DNA of 36,266 nt. It comes from Alphaproteobacteria bacterium (GTDB lineage: Bacteria; Pseudomonadota; Alphaproteobacteria; Rhizobiales; JAJFHC01). Both the position numbers and the translations under genes were made by a program. Below the pieces are notes generated by a model. It was given only the letters and a program-made list of their open reading frames with translations. It was not told the origin of the DNA and ran no database searches. Positions 26,065 through 35,040 of the stretch are shown in pieces (position 1 is the stretch's first letter; every line of letters starts with the position of its first letter). The stretch is taken from positions 1 to 36,266 of the forward strand of contig JAJFHD010000078.1 of assembly GCA_021775805.1 (NCBI GenBank), read 5' to 3'.

Positions 26065-26796
26065 CTAGAGGCTGTCCGGGCGCAACCTGCGTCCGGCGAC
26101 CGGATAAACCTCGTCGCGGCCGATCATCCAGGCGGTGAAACCGGTGCGGTCGAAAATCTCGCTGAACGCGCCCGATCTCACATTAAGGCCGCCTGTGAAC
26201 GCGCCGAACGAGGGCATGACCAAGCGTGTGCCGTCGCTGACGAAGCACCGCCGGCGCAGGCGGCGTCCACGGACAACGACAGCGGCCGCGGGATGAAGAT
26301 GTCCGGAAATTTCTCCGGTCTGCGGCGCAGGCCTTGGTTCATGGCGGAACGTCAGGGGACCTATGTCGAGTTCCCGGGCACTGTTGCCGCCTATATCGTC
26401 AGGGGGTACCGGATCGTGATTTCCGGTGATCCAGGTCCACACATGGGATGCAGTAAGGGCCCTGATCCTGCTAAGATCGGCCTCGTTCAACCGTTCCCGC
26501 GCGTTGCGGTCATGGAAACTGTCGCCCAGAGCAATCACGCGGTAGGGTTTGAAACGTGCGCACGCGCGCTCCAGCAGGCTCAGTGTGGATCGTGTGTCAT
26601 AAGGCGGCAGATACTGGCCTTTCGAGGCAAACGACGAGCCCTTCTCGAAGTGGAGATCCGAGACAACCAGTGCCTGTGCATCGGGAAGGAACAACGCCCC
26701 GGTGACATCCGGCACCATGCTCATGCCGCACACGGTGAGCACCGGTTCAGGATTGCCCGTGAACGTATCAGATTGACGCCGCGCCGCTTCAGACAA
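26065..26796 (-). CDS. pdeM: Ligase-associated DNA damage response endonuclease PdeM
   Basis: A 243-residue metallophosphoesterase with the complete metal-binding set: SDLHFEKG (D47, H49), GDSFHD (91-96), GNHD (125-128) and GHLHP (165-169). The TTG start at 26796 overlaps the end of the helicase gene by 8 nt and has GAGGAGG about 9 nt upstream, so it is well supported although not ATG. PdeM proteins are found with a Lhr-type helicase, the exonuclease-like LigX/Exo and an ATP-dependent ligase (LigB/LigC type) in bacterial DNA-repair islands. Here only helicase and nuclease are present. It probably trims DNA or RNA ends before ligation. Confidence 0.92.
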   Translation of the reverse strand: MSEAARRQSDTFTGNPEPVLTVCGMSMVPDVTGALFLPDAQALVVSDLHFEKGSSFASKGQYLPPYDTRSTLSLLERACARFKPYRVIALGDSFHDRNARERLNEADLSRIRALTASHVWTWITGNHDPVPPDDIGGNSARELDIGPLTFRHEPRPAPQTGEISGHLHPAAAVVVRGRRLRRRCFVSDGTRLVMPSFGAFTGGLNVRSGAFSEIFDRTGFTAWMIGRDEVYPVAGRRLRPDSL

Positions 26797-29341
26797 GTCT
26801 TGTCGCCTCCTCGATCAGCGCGTCGGCGGCTTCCGCCAGAAGCGCTTCGTTGGCCTCGCCATAAACCGGTTCGCGGCCAATCTCAAGCATTACGGGTACG
26901 GCAAGCGGCGACACGGCCTCCAGATCCTTGTGGAGGATGTGTCCCTTGACGCGTTTCAGCAACGATCCCAGCCGTTCGATATCGAGCAACCCGGATGAGG
27001 CATCGTTCCATGTGGCACGAAGAAGAATATGATCGGGTTCGTGTTCGCGCAACACATCGTAGATCAGGTCCGACGACACCGTCATCTGGCGGCCGGACTT
27101 CTCCTGTCCCGGAAAACGGCGCTCGATCAAACCGGCAATCGTCGCGCAGGTCCTGAAGGTTCTTTTCATGAGACTGGATTCCGCGAGCCAGGCTTCCAAA
27201 TCGTCACCCAGCATGTCCTCGCTGAACAGTTCGGCGAACGACAACCGCCCCGCGGACGCCATCAACCCCAGATCCCGCAGGCCCCAGACGGCAAGCGCAT
27301 ATTCGCTGGCCACGAAACCGAGCGGCCTTGCCCCTGTGCGGTCGAGCCGTCTGGTCAGCAGCATCCCCAATGTCTGATGGGCGAGACGGCCCTCGAACGG
27401 ATAGCACACCATGTAGTACTTGCTGCCCCTGGGGAATGTTTCGACCAGCAGGTCGTCGGGACGGGGCAGCACGGATTTGTAGCGTTGAATCGAAAGCCAG
27501 TCGCGCACCTGTGCCGGCAGGCGCTGCCAGTCGTCAGGGTCGGCCAGCATATGCCTGACCCGCTCGGCCAGGTAGGTGGAGAGTGGAAACTTGCCACCCT
27601 GATAGGACGGGATTGCCGGCTCTTCCGACGTCGACCGGGTGACCAATGCTTCGGTTTCGACCAGCCCCTCAAAGCGCAGGATATGGCCGGCAAACAGGAA
27701 AGTGTCGCCGGGAGCAAGCTGTTCGATGAACCATTCCTCGATCTCGCCGAGCACACGGCCACCGCGCAACGGCGCGGGTTTGCCGCGGCCGCCGCGCCAT
27801 CGGGTCAGGCGCACTTTAAGCATGGGGGCTTCGACGATGGTGCCGACGTTGAGACGGTATTGCTGGGCAAGCCGCGGATGGGAAAGGCGATACAGGCCGT
27901 CCGGTGTTGGGCGCAGACGGGCGTAGCGGTCGTATTGCCGTAGCGCGTAGCCGCCGGTGGCGACAAAATCGACTACGCGGTCGAACGTGTCCCGGGTAAG
28001 GTCCGCATATATTGACGCCGTGCAAACCTCTTCATAGAAATCGTCCGGGTCGAACGGCGAGGCACAGGCACGGCCCATGACGTGCTGGGCCAGAACGTCA
28101 AGCGGCTCATGCAGGGGCGGCGGGCTGTCCTGCTGGCCATGGTCGGCTGCGTCCTGGGCTGCCCGGCATTCAAGAACCTCGAAGCGGTTGGCCGGCACCA
28201 GCAGGGCCCGGCTCTGCTCGTCCAATCGGTGGTTTGCCCGGCCGATCCGCTGCATCAAGCGGCTGGCGCCCTTCGGAGCACCGACATTGATCACGAGATC
28301 CACATCGCCCCAGTCGATCCCCAGATCGAGGGTCGATGTGCACACAACGCCACGCAGGCGACCGTCTGCCATGGCCGCCTCGACCTTGCGCCGCTGGCCG
28401 ACGTCGAGCGATCCATGATGAAGTGCTATCGGCAGGCTGTCCTCGTTGAGCTGCCAGAGTTGCTGGAAAATCATTTCCGCCTGGGAGCGGGTGTTGACGA
28501 AAATCAGCACCATCTTGTTGGCGCGCACCGCCTCATAGATTTCAGGATAGGCGTGTTTGGCGGAATGGCCCGACCAGGGAATGCGCTCCTCGGAATCCAA
28601 AATTCGGATATCTGCCGTCGCTCCGGTCCGGGCCAGAACCAGATCGCTCAGCTGCGCACCGGTGTCGGATTGCTGGGGCACCAAAAAAGCCCGCAAGGCG
28701 TCGGGGTCGGCAACGGTCGCCGACAGACCGATCGACGTCAACGCCGGGGATATGGCGTAGAGCCGGGCCAGACCCAGCGCCAGAAGGGCACCTCTCTTGG
28801 TTGGCACCAGAGCATGGAGTTCGTCCAGGACGACACGCCGCAGGCCTGAAAAATAAACCTGCGAATCGGGATGCGACAACAGCAGGGCAAGCTGTTCCGG
28901 CGTCGTCATCAGGATTTCGGGCGCATCATGCCACTGGCGGCGGCGGCGGGACTGGGGGGTATCGCCGGTGCGGGTTTCGACCGAGATATCGAGACCAATC
29001 TCGTCGATCGGCTGCTTCAGGTTGCGGGCGACATCGACGGCAAGCGCCTTCAGGGGGGAAATGTAGAGCGTGTGGAGCCGGTTCCTGTTGCCGCCGCGCT
29101 TCGACCCGGGTTCGCTCAGTTCGGTCAGGCTCGGCAGGAAGCCGGCCAGCGTCTTGCCGCCACCTGTGGGGGCGATGAGCAATGCAGAGCGGCCGCCCCT
29201 GGCGATTTCGAGCAACCGCAACTGGTGTTCGCGCGGCGTCCATCCCCGGCCGGCGAACCAGTCCAGAAACCGCGCCGGCAGGCCGCCGACCGGCGACTTG
29301 TCGGCCGTTTCGATATTGCTGGTGGCGTCCTCGGTCCTCAT
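26789..29341 (-). CDS. Ligase-associated DEXH-box helicase (Lhr-type)
   Basis: An ATP-dependent superfamily 2 helicase of 850 residues if started at the ATG at 29341. Seen are the Q-like region PREHQLRLLEIA, Walker A APTGGGKTLAGF (Lys63), YISPLKALA, the DELH box (173-176), LSATVADPDAL, and the C-terminal helicase motifs FVNTRSQAEM, STLDLGIDWG and QRIGRANHR. A DEAD/H-associated Lhr-type C-terminal region follows. The frame stays open upstream to a GTG at 29449, but that extension is Gln/Ser-rich, lacks a ribosome site, and family members start near GLPARFLDWFAGRGW. It overlaps pdeM by 8 nt. It is expected to unwind nucleic acid for end-processing repair. Confidence 0.94.
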   Translation of the reverse strand: MRTEDATSNIETADKSPVGGLPARFLDWFAGRGWTPREHQLRLLEIARGGRSALLIAPTGGGKTLAGFLPSLTELSEPGSKRGGNRNRLHTLYISPLKALAVDVARNLKQPIDEIGLDISVETRTGDTPQSRRRRQWHDAPEILMTTPEQLALLLSHPDSQVYFSGLRRVVLDELHALVPTKRGALLALGLARLYAISPALTSIGLSATVADPDALRAFLVPQQSDTGAQLSDLVLARTGATADIRILDSEERIPWSGHSAKHAYPEIYEAVRANKMVLIFVNTRSQAEMIFQQLWQLNEDSLPIALHHGSLDVGQRRKVEAAMADGRLRGVVCTSTLDLGIDWGDVDLVINVGAPKGASRLMQRIGRANHRLDEQSRALLVPANRFEVLECRAAQDAADHGQQDSPPPLHEPLDVLAQHVMGRACASPFDPDDFYEEVCTASIYADLTRDTFDRVVDFVATGGYALRQYDRYARLRPTPDGLYRLSHPRLAQQYRLNVGTIVEAPMLKVRLTRWRGGRGKPAPLRGGRVLGEIEEWFIEQLAPGDTFLFAGHILRFEGLVETEALVTRSTSEEPAIPSYQGGKFPLSTYLAERVRHMLADPDDWQRLPAQVRDWLSIQRYKSVLPRPDDLLVETFPRGSKYYMVCYPFEGRLAHQTLGMLLTRRLDRTGARPLGFVASEYALAVWGLRDLGLMASAGRLSFAELFSEDMLGDDLEAWLAESSLMKRTFRTCATIAGLIERRFPGQEKSGRQMTVSSDLIYDVLREHEPDHILLRATWNDASSGLLDIERLGSLLKRVKGHILHKDLEAVSPLAVPVMLEIGREPVYGEANEALLAEAADALIEEATRLV

Positions 29342-29582
29342 TCCAACGTCCGGTTGCGATTCGGACCACCAGTTTACCTTTTCCGCGGCACCGGGCGAGC
29401 CTTGTTGAGATTGCGGGTACGGCGCCGACAGGCCAACCTTACCAATCACTGCGCAGAGGCAAGCCGCTTCCCGTCATTATTGCCGAATCCATAATATTGG
29501 TGCCAACGAAAGCACCCTAGGCCAATCAACTGTGCGGTGTTAAACTGGCCCCATAGCGGCAAATCCGATTGAGGAGGGTCTG

Positions 29583-30863
29583 ATGCTCAGAGCTATCGCT
29601 TTGATCAATGTTGTCCTCGTGATCCTTGCGGCCGGCCTCTCGAATGCGCTCGCCGAGAAGCGCGTCGCGCTGGTCGTCGGCAACAATGCCTATGACAACA
29701 TCGTCGATTTGAAGAAGGCCGTGAATGACGCCCGGGTCATGGATGAAACGCTCCGCGGGCTTGGCTTCGATGTCTTGAAGGCAGAGAACGTGGGGCGACG
29801 AGAGCTAAACCGGAAACTCTTTGAATTCACCTCAAGACTCGAACGCGGTGACGTCGCGTTGTTCTTCTTTGCCGGCCATGGCGTGGAACTTTCCGGTCAG
29901 AATTTTCTTTTGCCGACGGACACGCCCAGCGCCAAACTGGGTCAGGAAGGATTCTTGGCGTCGGAAGCCATCAGTGTCGATAGCGTTTTGCAGTCTGTGC
30001 GTGACCGCGGGGCCCGGATCAGCTTGATCGTGCTGGATGCCTGCCGAAACAATCCCTTTCCATCAAACGGAACCCGCAGTCTGGGCGGTACGCGTGGATT
30101 GGCTCGCATCGCCGCACCGGAAGGTACCTTCATCCTGTACTCTGCCGGTGTCGGGCAGGCGGCCCTCGATGGACTGGGCGACGATGATCCCGATCCCAAT
30201 TCCGTATTCACCCGCACACTTGTTCCTCTCTTGAAAACGCCAGGGCTGTCTTTGACCGAAACGGCACGAAAAGTGCGCCGTGAGGTCCGCCTTCTTGCGC
30301 AAAAGGCGTCGCACAAACAAAGACCCGCCTATTATGATGAAGTCATCGGCGACTTTTATTTAGCGCCCGGAAAGGCCGCCCGGTCTGAACCGCAGCCTCA
30401 CAAACCCGATACCGCGGCAACCGTCTGGGATGTTACAAAGGACACGGAGAGCACTGGCATTCTGGAGGCGTTCATTAAGCAGTTTCCCGACAGTGTCTAT
30501 GCAAGTTTCGCTCAAGCGCGGTTAAAGGAACTCGGCAAAAACAAACTGGCGAGTATTCCGGTAAAGCCGTCACGCGACAAGACAGATCAGCTTAACAAGG
30601 TCCCTGACTCGAACAAGAGCAATCATCAGTTCGACGGACGTTGGAAATACGCTGAAGTCTGCTTCGGCAAAAAGAGAACCTACCACTTTGATATCAGAAA
30701 CGGCCGTTTTAAGACACGCAATGGCCTCGGGACAGTATCCCGGTCCGGAAAAATCAGATTCAAAGGCCGGCGCAAGTACTTCAATGGTGTACTCAAGGGC
30801 AACTCCGGATCCGGTGCCTTTAATTCCAAGTGCCGCGCAAGGCTCACACGCGTTGCAAACTGA
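29583..30863 (+). CDS. Exported caspase-like (peptidase C14) protein
   Basis: A 426-residue protein with a signal peptide (about 1-24, ending NALAEK) and a caspase-hemoglobinase domain: ALVVGNNAYDNI, the catalytic His99 in FFFAGHGVE, and Cys154 in VLDACRNNPF, so the dyad is intact. A short helical hairpin region (about 275-325, ending FAQARLKELG) resembles a SEL1/TPR-like tail. The C-terminal 75 residues (FDGRWKYAEVC to the end) form a beta-rich domain with two cysteines, seen in other alphaproteobacterial exported proteins. GAGGAGG sits about 5 nt before the ATG. Function and substrate are unknown; bacterial metacaspase-like proteins cut after basic residues. It diverges from the helicase gene. 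Confidence 0.88.
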   Translation: MLRAIALINVVLVILAAGLSNALAEKRVALVVGNNAYDNIVDLKKAVNDARVMDETLRGLGFDVLKAENVGRRELNRKLFEFTSRLERGDVALFFFAGHGVELSGQNFLLPTDTPSAKLGQEGFLASEAISVDSVLQSVRDRGARISLIVLDACRNNPFPSNGTRSLGGTRGLARIAAPEGTFILYSAGVGQAALDGLGDDDPDPNSVFTRTLVPLLKTPGLSLTETARKVRREVRLLAQKASHKQRPAYYDEVIGDFYLAPGKAARSEPQPHKPDTAATVWDVTKDTESTGILEAFIKQFPDSVYASFAQARLKELGKNKLASIPVKPSRDKTDQLNKVPDSNKSNHQFDGRWKYAEVCFGKKRTYHFDIRNGRFKTRNGLGTVSRSGKIRFKGRRKYFNGVLKGNSGSGAFNSKCRARLTRVAN

Positions 30864-30935
30864 AACGATTCCAACACAGACTGACCGATGCCTTGCCGGT
30901 CACACTGACTGGCAGACGCTGGACAAAAGACAGAC

Positions 30936-31943
30936 ATGGATCCATTGACACAAGGCACGCTCGGCGCCGCGCTGCCCCAGGCGACGCGCCACAAATCCCA
31001 TGTGGCCGCAGCCGGCGTCCTCGGGTTCCTGTCGGGGATGGCCGCGGACCTGGATATTCTGATCCGTTCCCCGTCCGACTCCCTGTTGTTTCTGGAGTAC
31101 CATCGCCAATTTACCCATTCATTGATCTTTATCCCCTTGGGCGGCCTGCTGATGGCGCTCGCGCTCCACTGGATTTTCGGACGCCGCTGGAAACTCTCCT
31201 TTCTGCAGACGGCCTTGCTGTGCACGCTGGGCTACGCAACGCACGCCCTGCTGGATGCGGCAACGTCCTACGGCACGATGTTGTTCTGGCCGTTCAGTGA
31301 CGAACGGGTGGCCTGGAAGATCATCTCGATCATCGACCCTTTGTTCACGTTGCCCATCCTGGCGCTGGTGGCGATATCGGCGCTATACCGAAGACCGGGT
31401 TTCGCCCGGTTGGGCCTGGTCTGGGCTGGGGCTTATCTGGCCCTGGGGGTCTTGCAGCATCAGACCGCCCTCGGGATGGCCAGGGAGATTGCCTCCGGCA
31501 GGGGTCACCAGCCGGTTCGCATCGAGGTCAGGCCAAGCTTCGGCAACATGCTGGTGTGGAAGACACTCTATCAAGCCGAAGGCCGATATTATGTCGATGC
31601 TGTCCGCGCTGGCATTGCGCCCAGGATCTATTCTGGTGACTCGATAGCGACACTCGATCTCGACCGCGATTTTCCCTGGGTGAAACCGGGAACGCAGCAG
31701 GCAAAAGACATCGAGCGGTTTCGGTGGTTCAGCGATGGCTACATCGCACGGGATCCGGACAGGCTCGATCTGATCATCGATGTTCGATACTCCATGGTCC
31801 CCAACCAGGTGGCGGCTCTCTGGTCGATCAAGCTCAGCGATGCCGCTGGTCAAGCAGGCCATGCCCAGTTCCGCACGCATCGGCGGAACCGGTCTGAGAA
31901 TTTGAGCAGACTCTGGGACATGATCTTCAGCCGCCACCCCTGA
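30936..31943 (+). CDS. DUF457 membrane protein (YdjM/LexA-regulated hydrolase family)
   Basis: A 335-residue protein with MDPLTQGTLGAAL at the N-terminus, then MAADLD (D38/D40) and HRQFTHS (56-62), the His/Asp pattern of the membrane-bound metal-dependent hydrolase family. Four to five transmembrane helices follow, and HALLDAATSYGT fits the family. The C-terminal half (about 190-335) is a soluble domain rich in beta strands. E. coli YdjM is SOS-induced, but I see no LexA box here. It lies 72 nt after the caspase-like gene on the same strand and may be co-transcribed. Enzymatic activity is unproven. Confidence 0.85.
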   Translation: MDPLTQGTLGAALPQATRHKSHVAAAGVLGFLSGMAADLDILIRSPSDSLLFLEYHRQFTHSLIFIPLGGLLMALALHWIFGRRWKLSFLQTALLCTLGYATHALLDAATSYGTMLFWPFSDERVAWKIISIIDPLFTLPILALVAISALYRRPGFARLGLVWAGAYLALGVLQHQTALGMAREIASGRGHQPVRIEVRPSFGNMLVWKTLYQAEGRYYVDAVRAGIAPRIYSGDSIATLDLDRDFPWVKPGTQQAKDIERFRWFSDGYIARDPDRLDLIIDVRYSMVPNQVAALWSIKLSDAAGQAGHAQFRTHRRNRSENLSRLWDMIFSRHP

Positions 31944-32259
31944 GCGCGGACCGGCGTCGGAGCCCAGGCCAAAGGCATGCTGTGCAATTGCAATTCAAGA
32001 CGACCTACGCAATGGATGGAGATAGAACCTCCGGGACAACAATGGAAATCATCGGGGCGGTCGATCGGGACACAACAACAACCTCCTCAGAGTAACGGTA
32101 AGAACCTGAGACAACCGGAGGCCTTTCTGAAAATGCCGCCCGGTCAACACGAGAAATCATAAGACAAGCAACATCCGTTCACACTGGACATTCAGCAACC
32201 GGGTTCCTATGTGATGTTCGCGCGAGAATCGCGCCGTGTCGTCAGAGGAGATGGTTCCG
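31944..32259. other. Intergenic region of about 316 nt, no clear gene
   Basis: The region has unusual composition, with CA-rich runs such as GGACACAACAACAACC. TGCAATTGCA (31983-31992) is a perfect palindrome. A 61-codon frame (31977-32162) is Gln/Pro-rich and matches nothing I know; it probably is not a gene. The promoter for the following small membrane genes should lie near its end, but I could not place it. Confidence 0.4.
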
Positions 32260-32445
32260 TTGCGCCTGCTTATTGCCATATTGCTGCCTTTTGTTCTGTT
32301 TTTTACCATCGGCCGCCCGTTTGCTGGCATAATCTGCCTGATTCTACAGATTACGCTGATCGGATGGGCACCGGCGGCCATCTGGGCGGTTTACGCGCTC
32401 AGTCAGTTTGAGACCGACCGGAAAATTTCGGAAATGGCCCGCTGA
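32260..32445 (+). CDS. Pmp3/YqaE (UPF0057) small membrane protein
   Basis: A 61-residue protein with two transmembrane helices (MRLLIAILLPFVLFF and ITLIGWAPAAIWAVYAL), matching the Pmp3/YqaE proteolipid family linked to membrane potential and salt or cold stress. The start is set to TTG at 32260: AGAGGAG ends nine bases before it, and the N-terminus then matches family proteins. The in-frame ATG at 32251 directly abuts that element, and the GTG at 32236 lies before it, so both are less likely. The stop overlaps the next ATG by one base (TGATG). Confidence 0.85.
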   Translation: MRLLIAILLPFVLFFTIGRPFAGIICLILQITLIGWAPAAIWAVYALSQFETDRKISEMAR

Positions 32446-32759
32446 TGCAGATCGAAGGTCCCTCCGGAAGGCAGATGAGAGAACGTCCAATGAACAATTT
32501 TTTCGGTGGCCACCCCGGCGCCGTCCTGCTGCGGCTGGCGATGATTTCGCTGCTCGTGGGCATCCTGCTTTCCGTGCTCGGCCTCAGTCCTTTCGATATT
32601 GTCGACAGCTTTATACGCATGTTCCAGCGCATCTACGACATGGGATTCGAGGCCATCGAAGGAGCAGTGGGCTATTTTCTCCTTGGCGCCGTCATCGTGT
32701 TCCCGGTCTGGTTCGTCTCAAGACTCTGGAAAAGCATGTCGAAGAACCAGGAACGCTGA
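32445..32759 (+). CDS. DUF6460 small membrane protein
   Basis: A 104-residue protein with two hydrophobic helices (AVLLRLAMISLLVGILLSVL and FLLGAVIVFPVWFVSRLW) separated by an amphipathic FIRMFQRIYDMGFEAIEGA segment. This matches the alphaproteobacterial DUF6460 family, of unknown function. The ATG at 32445 overlaps the preceding stop codon; an internal ATG at 32490 (MNNFFGG) is also plausible and starts at the conserved part. Coupling with the Pmp3-like gene suggests a small envelope pair, perhaps stress related. Confidence 0.82.
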   Translation: MQIEGPSGRQMRERPMNNFFGGHPGAVLLRLAMISLLVGILLSVLGLSPFDIVDSFIRMFQRIYDMGFEAIEGAVGYFLLGAVIVFPVWFVSRLWKSMSKNQER

Positions 32760-32796
32760 GCCACGCTGCACCCGATCTGATTTGTCCCGGTATCTG

Positions 32797-32885
32797 GTAT
32801 CATTGCGGTGAAAACCGCAATCCAGGGGCGGACCGGAGAGATCCAGTCGCTTGCCCTGGACAGCGGCCTTCGCCGGTGTGACGAC
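32797..32885. repeat. REP-like palindromic element (PAKAGVQ-type)
   Basis: ATTGCGGT-GAAA-ACCGCAAT (32802-32821) is a perfect 8-bp hairpin with a GAAA loop, and CGGC-CTTC-GCCG (32864-32875) is a second hairpin. Between them TCCAGGGGC and GCCCTGGA can also pair. The layout matches the widespread proteobacterial element whose minus-strand translation reads TPAKAGVQ...LDSRFRGND; here that strand reads VVTPAKAAVQGKRLDL and CGFHRND. Confidence 0.75.
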
Positions 32886-32979
32886 GTGGACGATGGCATC
32901 GTGGATGCATGACGTTTTAAGGCGTGCTAGACCACGGGCTCGTTCGACCCTTGCCCCTTTCTGACAGGCCCGTTTCATC

Positions 32980-34359
32980 GTGAGCTTCCCCGGCACTCAC
33001 AACACGCGCGCAGTGGCCGATCCCTCGGTATCGCACCGGGCCGTGCTGGCCATCGCACTGCCGATTGTCGCGGCCAACATCTCGACGCCGCTGATCGGTA
33101 TCGTCGATACCGCGGTTATCGGCCAGCTCGAGGAAGCTTATCTGATCGGCGCCATCGCGATCGGCGCCCTGATCTTCAATTTCATCTACTGGGCGTTCGC
33201 CTTCCTGCGCATGGGGACCACCGGTTTTGCCGCCCAGGCGTCCGGCGCCGGCGACGACGAGGAACTGCGGGCGGTGCTCGGACGGGCGCTGCTGGTGGCG
33301 GTTGCGTCCGGTTTTGCCATCGTCGCACTTCAAGTGCCGATCGAAACATTTTCCTTCTGGGCGATCGATGCCTCGGGCAACGTCGAAGACAATGCGCGGA
33401 CCTACTATGCCATCCGCATCTGGAGCGCACCCGCGGCGCTGCTGAATTTTGCGATCCTGGGATGGTTCATCGGGCTGGGCCGGACAGGCGTCGCGTTTAC
33501 GCTCCAGATCGTGCTCAACGTCACCAACATCGTGATGGACATGGTCCTGGTGCTGGGCTTCGACATGTCGGTGGCCGGTGTCGCCTACGGCACGGTGATC
33601 GCGGAACTCGTGGCCGTCGCTGCGGGGATCGCCATTCTGTGGAGGGAACTGGCCCGGCGTGACGGTGCCTGGGATCTCAAACGCATCTGCGATCCCGTCC
33701 GGATCAGGAAAACGATTGCGGTCAATGCCGACATCGTCATCCGGACCCTGTGCCTGCTGTTTGCGTTTTCGTTTTTCACCGCCCAGTCGGCGACCTATGG
33801 CGACGTCATCCTTGCCGCCAATGCCGTGCTGATGAATCTGGTCAACCTGACATCCTATCTGTCCGACGGCTTCGCTTACGCTGCCGAGACTCTTGCCGGC
33901 AAGGCGTTCGGCGCGGGCAACAAGGCACGGTTTCACCGCGCCGTCGTGGTCTCCAGTCTCTGGGCGTTTGTCATCAGTGTCGGTGTCAGCGCCTGTTTCC
34001 TGGTGTTCGGGCCCTGGGGCATCGACATCATGACGGTCAATGAAGAGGTCCGTTCAACCGCCAACGCCTATCTGTTCTGGGTTGTGCTCTGCCCGGTCCT
34101 GGGCGTCGCGGCCTTCCAGTTCGACGGCGTCTATATCGGTGCGACACGGACCGCCGACATGCGCAATTACATGCTGTTGAGCGTCATCATTTTTCTGGCT
34201 GCCTGGTGGCTGCTGACACCAATTTACGGCAATCACGGCCTGTGGGCCGCCCTCCTGATCCTGCTGATCGTCAGGGGCATTTTCTTAGGGTGCCGCTATC
34301 CGGCCTTGCTGCGTGACGGCTTCGACGGCAGAACCCCGGTGTCGCACGCGGCGTCATAA
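32980..34359 (+). CDS. MATE-family multidrug efflux transporter (DinF-like)
   Basis: A 459-residue inner-membrane protein with about 12 transmembrane helices in two matching halves. The N-terminus has IALPIVAANISTPLIGIVDT, the canonical first MATE helix, followed by GTTGFAAQASGA. The second half holds YLSDGFAYAAETLAGKAFGA. It should export cationic drugs or other organic solutes by exchange with protons or sodium. The GTG at 32980 is preferred by the family N-terminus, but the ribosome site (ACAGG, about 10 nt upstream) is modest. The gene ends overlapping the 3' end of arsC by 6 nt in opposite direction. Confidence 0.93.
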   Translation: MSFPGTHNTRAVADPSVSHRAVLAIALPIVAANISTPLIGIVDTAVIGQLEEAYLIGAIAIGALIFNFIYWAFAFLRMGTTGFAAQASGAGDDEELRAVLGRALLVAVASGFAIVALQVPIETFSFWAIDASGNVEDNARTYYAIRIWSAPAALLNFAILGWFIGLGRTGVAFTLQIVLNVTNIVMDMVLVLGFDMSVAGVAYGTVIAELVAVAAGIAILWRELARRDGAWDLKRICDPVRIRKTIAVNADIVIRTLCLLFAFSFFTAQSATYGDVILAANAVLMNLVNLTSYLSDGFAYAAETLAGKAFGAGNKARFHRAVVVSSLWAFVISVGVSACFLVFGPWGIDIMTVNEEVRSTANAYLFWVVLCPVLGVAAFQFDGVYIGATRTADMRNYMLLSVIIFLAAWWLLTPIYGNHGLWAALLILLIVRGIFLGCRYPALLRDGFDGRTPVSHAAS

Positions 34360-34701
34360 AATTTCCAGAACCGCTTCCGGCGGGCGTCCTATCGCTGCCT
34401 TGTCGCCGTTGACGACGATCGGGCGCTCGATCAGGATCGGGTGGCCCGCCATCGCCGTGATCAGGGCGTCGTCGCTTAGGTCTGTGTCGGCCAGCCCCAG
34501 TTCCTTGTAGACCGCCTCGCCCCGGCGGATGATGTCGCGTGGACGCTTGCCCATCTTGGCCAGCACGTCGCGAAGCTCGTCCTGCGACGGCGCGTCGTTG
34601 AGATACTCCACAACATTGGGCGTGAGTCCGCGGTCCGTCAGAAGCGCCAGGGTCTGGCGGGATTTGGAGCAGCGGGGATTGTGATAGATGGTAACGGACA
34701 T
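34354..34701 (-). CDS. arsC: ArsC-family arsenate reductase (glutaredoxin type)
   Basis: A 115-residue ArsC/Spx-fold protein. Cys11 in YHNPRCSKSR is the catalytic cysteine; IIRRGE, LIERPIVV and AIGRPPEAVL carry the three arginines that position arsenate in E. coli ArsC. It reduces arsenate to arsenite with glutathione and glutaredoxin. Its 3' end overlaps the MATE gene by 6 nt on the opposite strand. No arsR, arsB or acr3 gene is visible, so it may be a stand-alone reductase; some family members have other roles. Confidence 0.93.
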   Translation of the reverse strand: MSVTIYHNPRCSKSRQTLALLTDRGLTPNVVEYLNDAPSQDELRDVLAKMGKRPRDIIRRGEAVYKELGLADTDLSDDALITAMAGHPILIERPIVVNGDKAAIGRPPEAVLEIL

Positions 34702-35040
34702 GACGAAGCCTTCTTCTGAATTTCGCTGAACGGTGCAGTCGAGTGCTGGTTACTCAAAACCTGGCACCGATTGAGGCCCCCGATTTGGCACAAATATCCG
34801 TGCTGGCAAAGGGGCGATTTCATATATCGGGCCCAGCCCCTGAAAGGCAAGTCTCAGCCCGGCGCAGCCGACGCATCGACGGTTGTTGTTGTCTTTGGTC
34901 CGGCTTTTCGCGATGCTGCTTTAGAGACAACCAGCACAGGGAAACGAAGCGCGATGATGATCTCGGATCTGCCGCACATGATGAAACGGTCGGGCTGGTC
35001 GGTGCAGAGCATCGTTGATCCGGCTTATGCCAAACTCGGC
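34702..35040. other. Region upstream of the agmatinase-family pseudogene
   Basis: About 340 nt with no identified gene. A plus-strand frame (34771-35121) includes GWSVQSIVDPAYAKLGGP just before the pseudogene, but the expected arginase-family N-terminal motif (PG-R-GP-IR type) is absent. It may be decayed 5' sequence of that gene or unrelated DNA. Confidence 0.4.

Noticed and set aside
31977..32162. A 61-codon Gln/Pro-rich frame
   Set aside because: Low-complexity composition and no ribosome site or recognisable family; kept only as part of the intergenic note.
32917..33936. A 339-codon minus-strand frame across the MATE gene
   Set aside because: Antisense of a recognised transporter; composition rich in Asp, His and Arg with no motif.
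34354..34359. Six-base convergent overlap of MATE and arsC stop regions
   Set aside because: Short 3' overlaps of convergent genes are common and need no special explanation.
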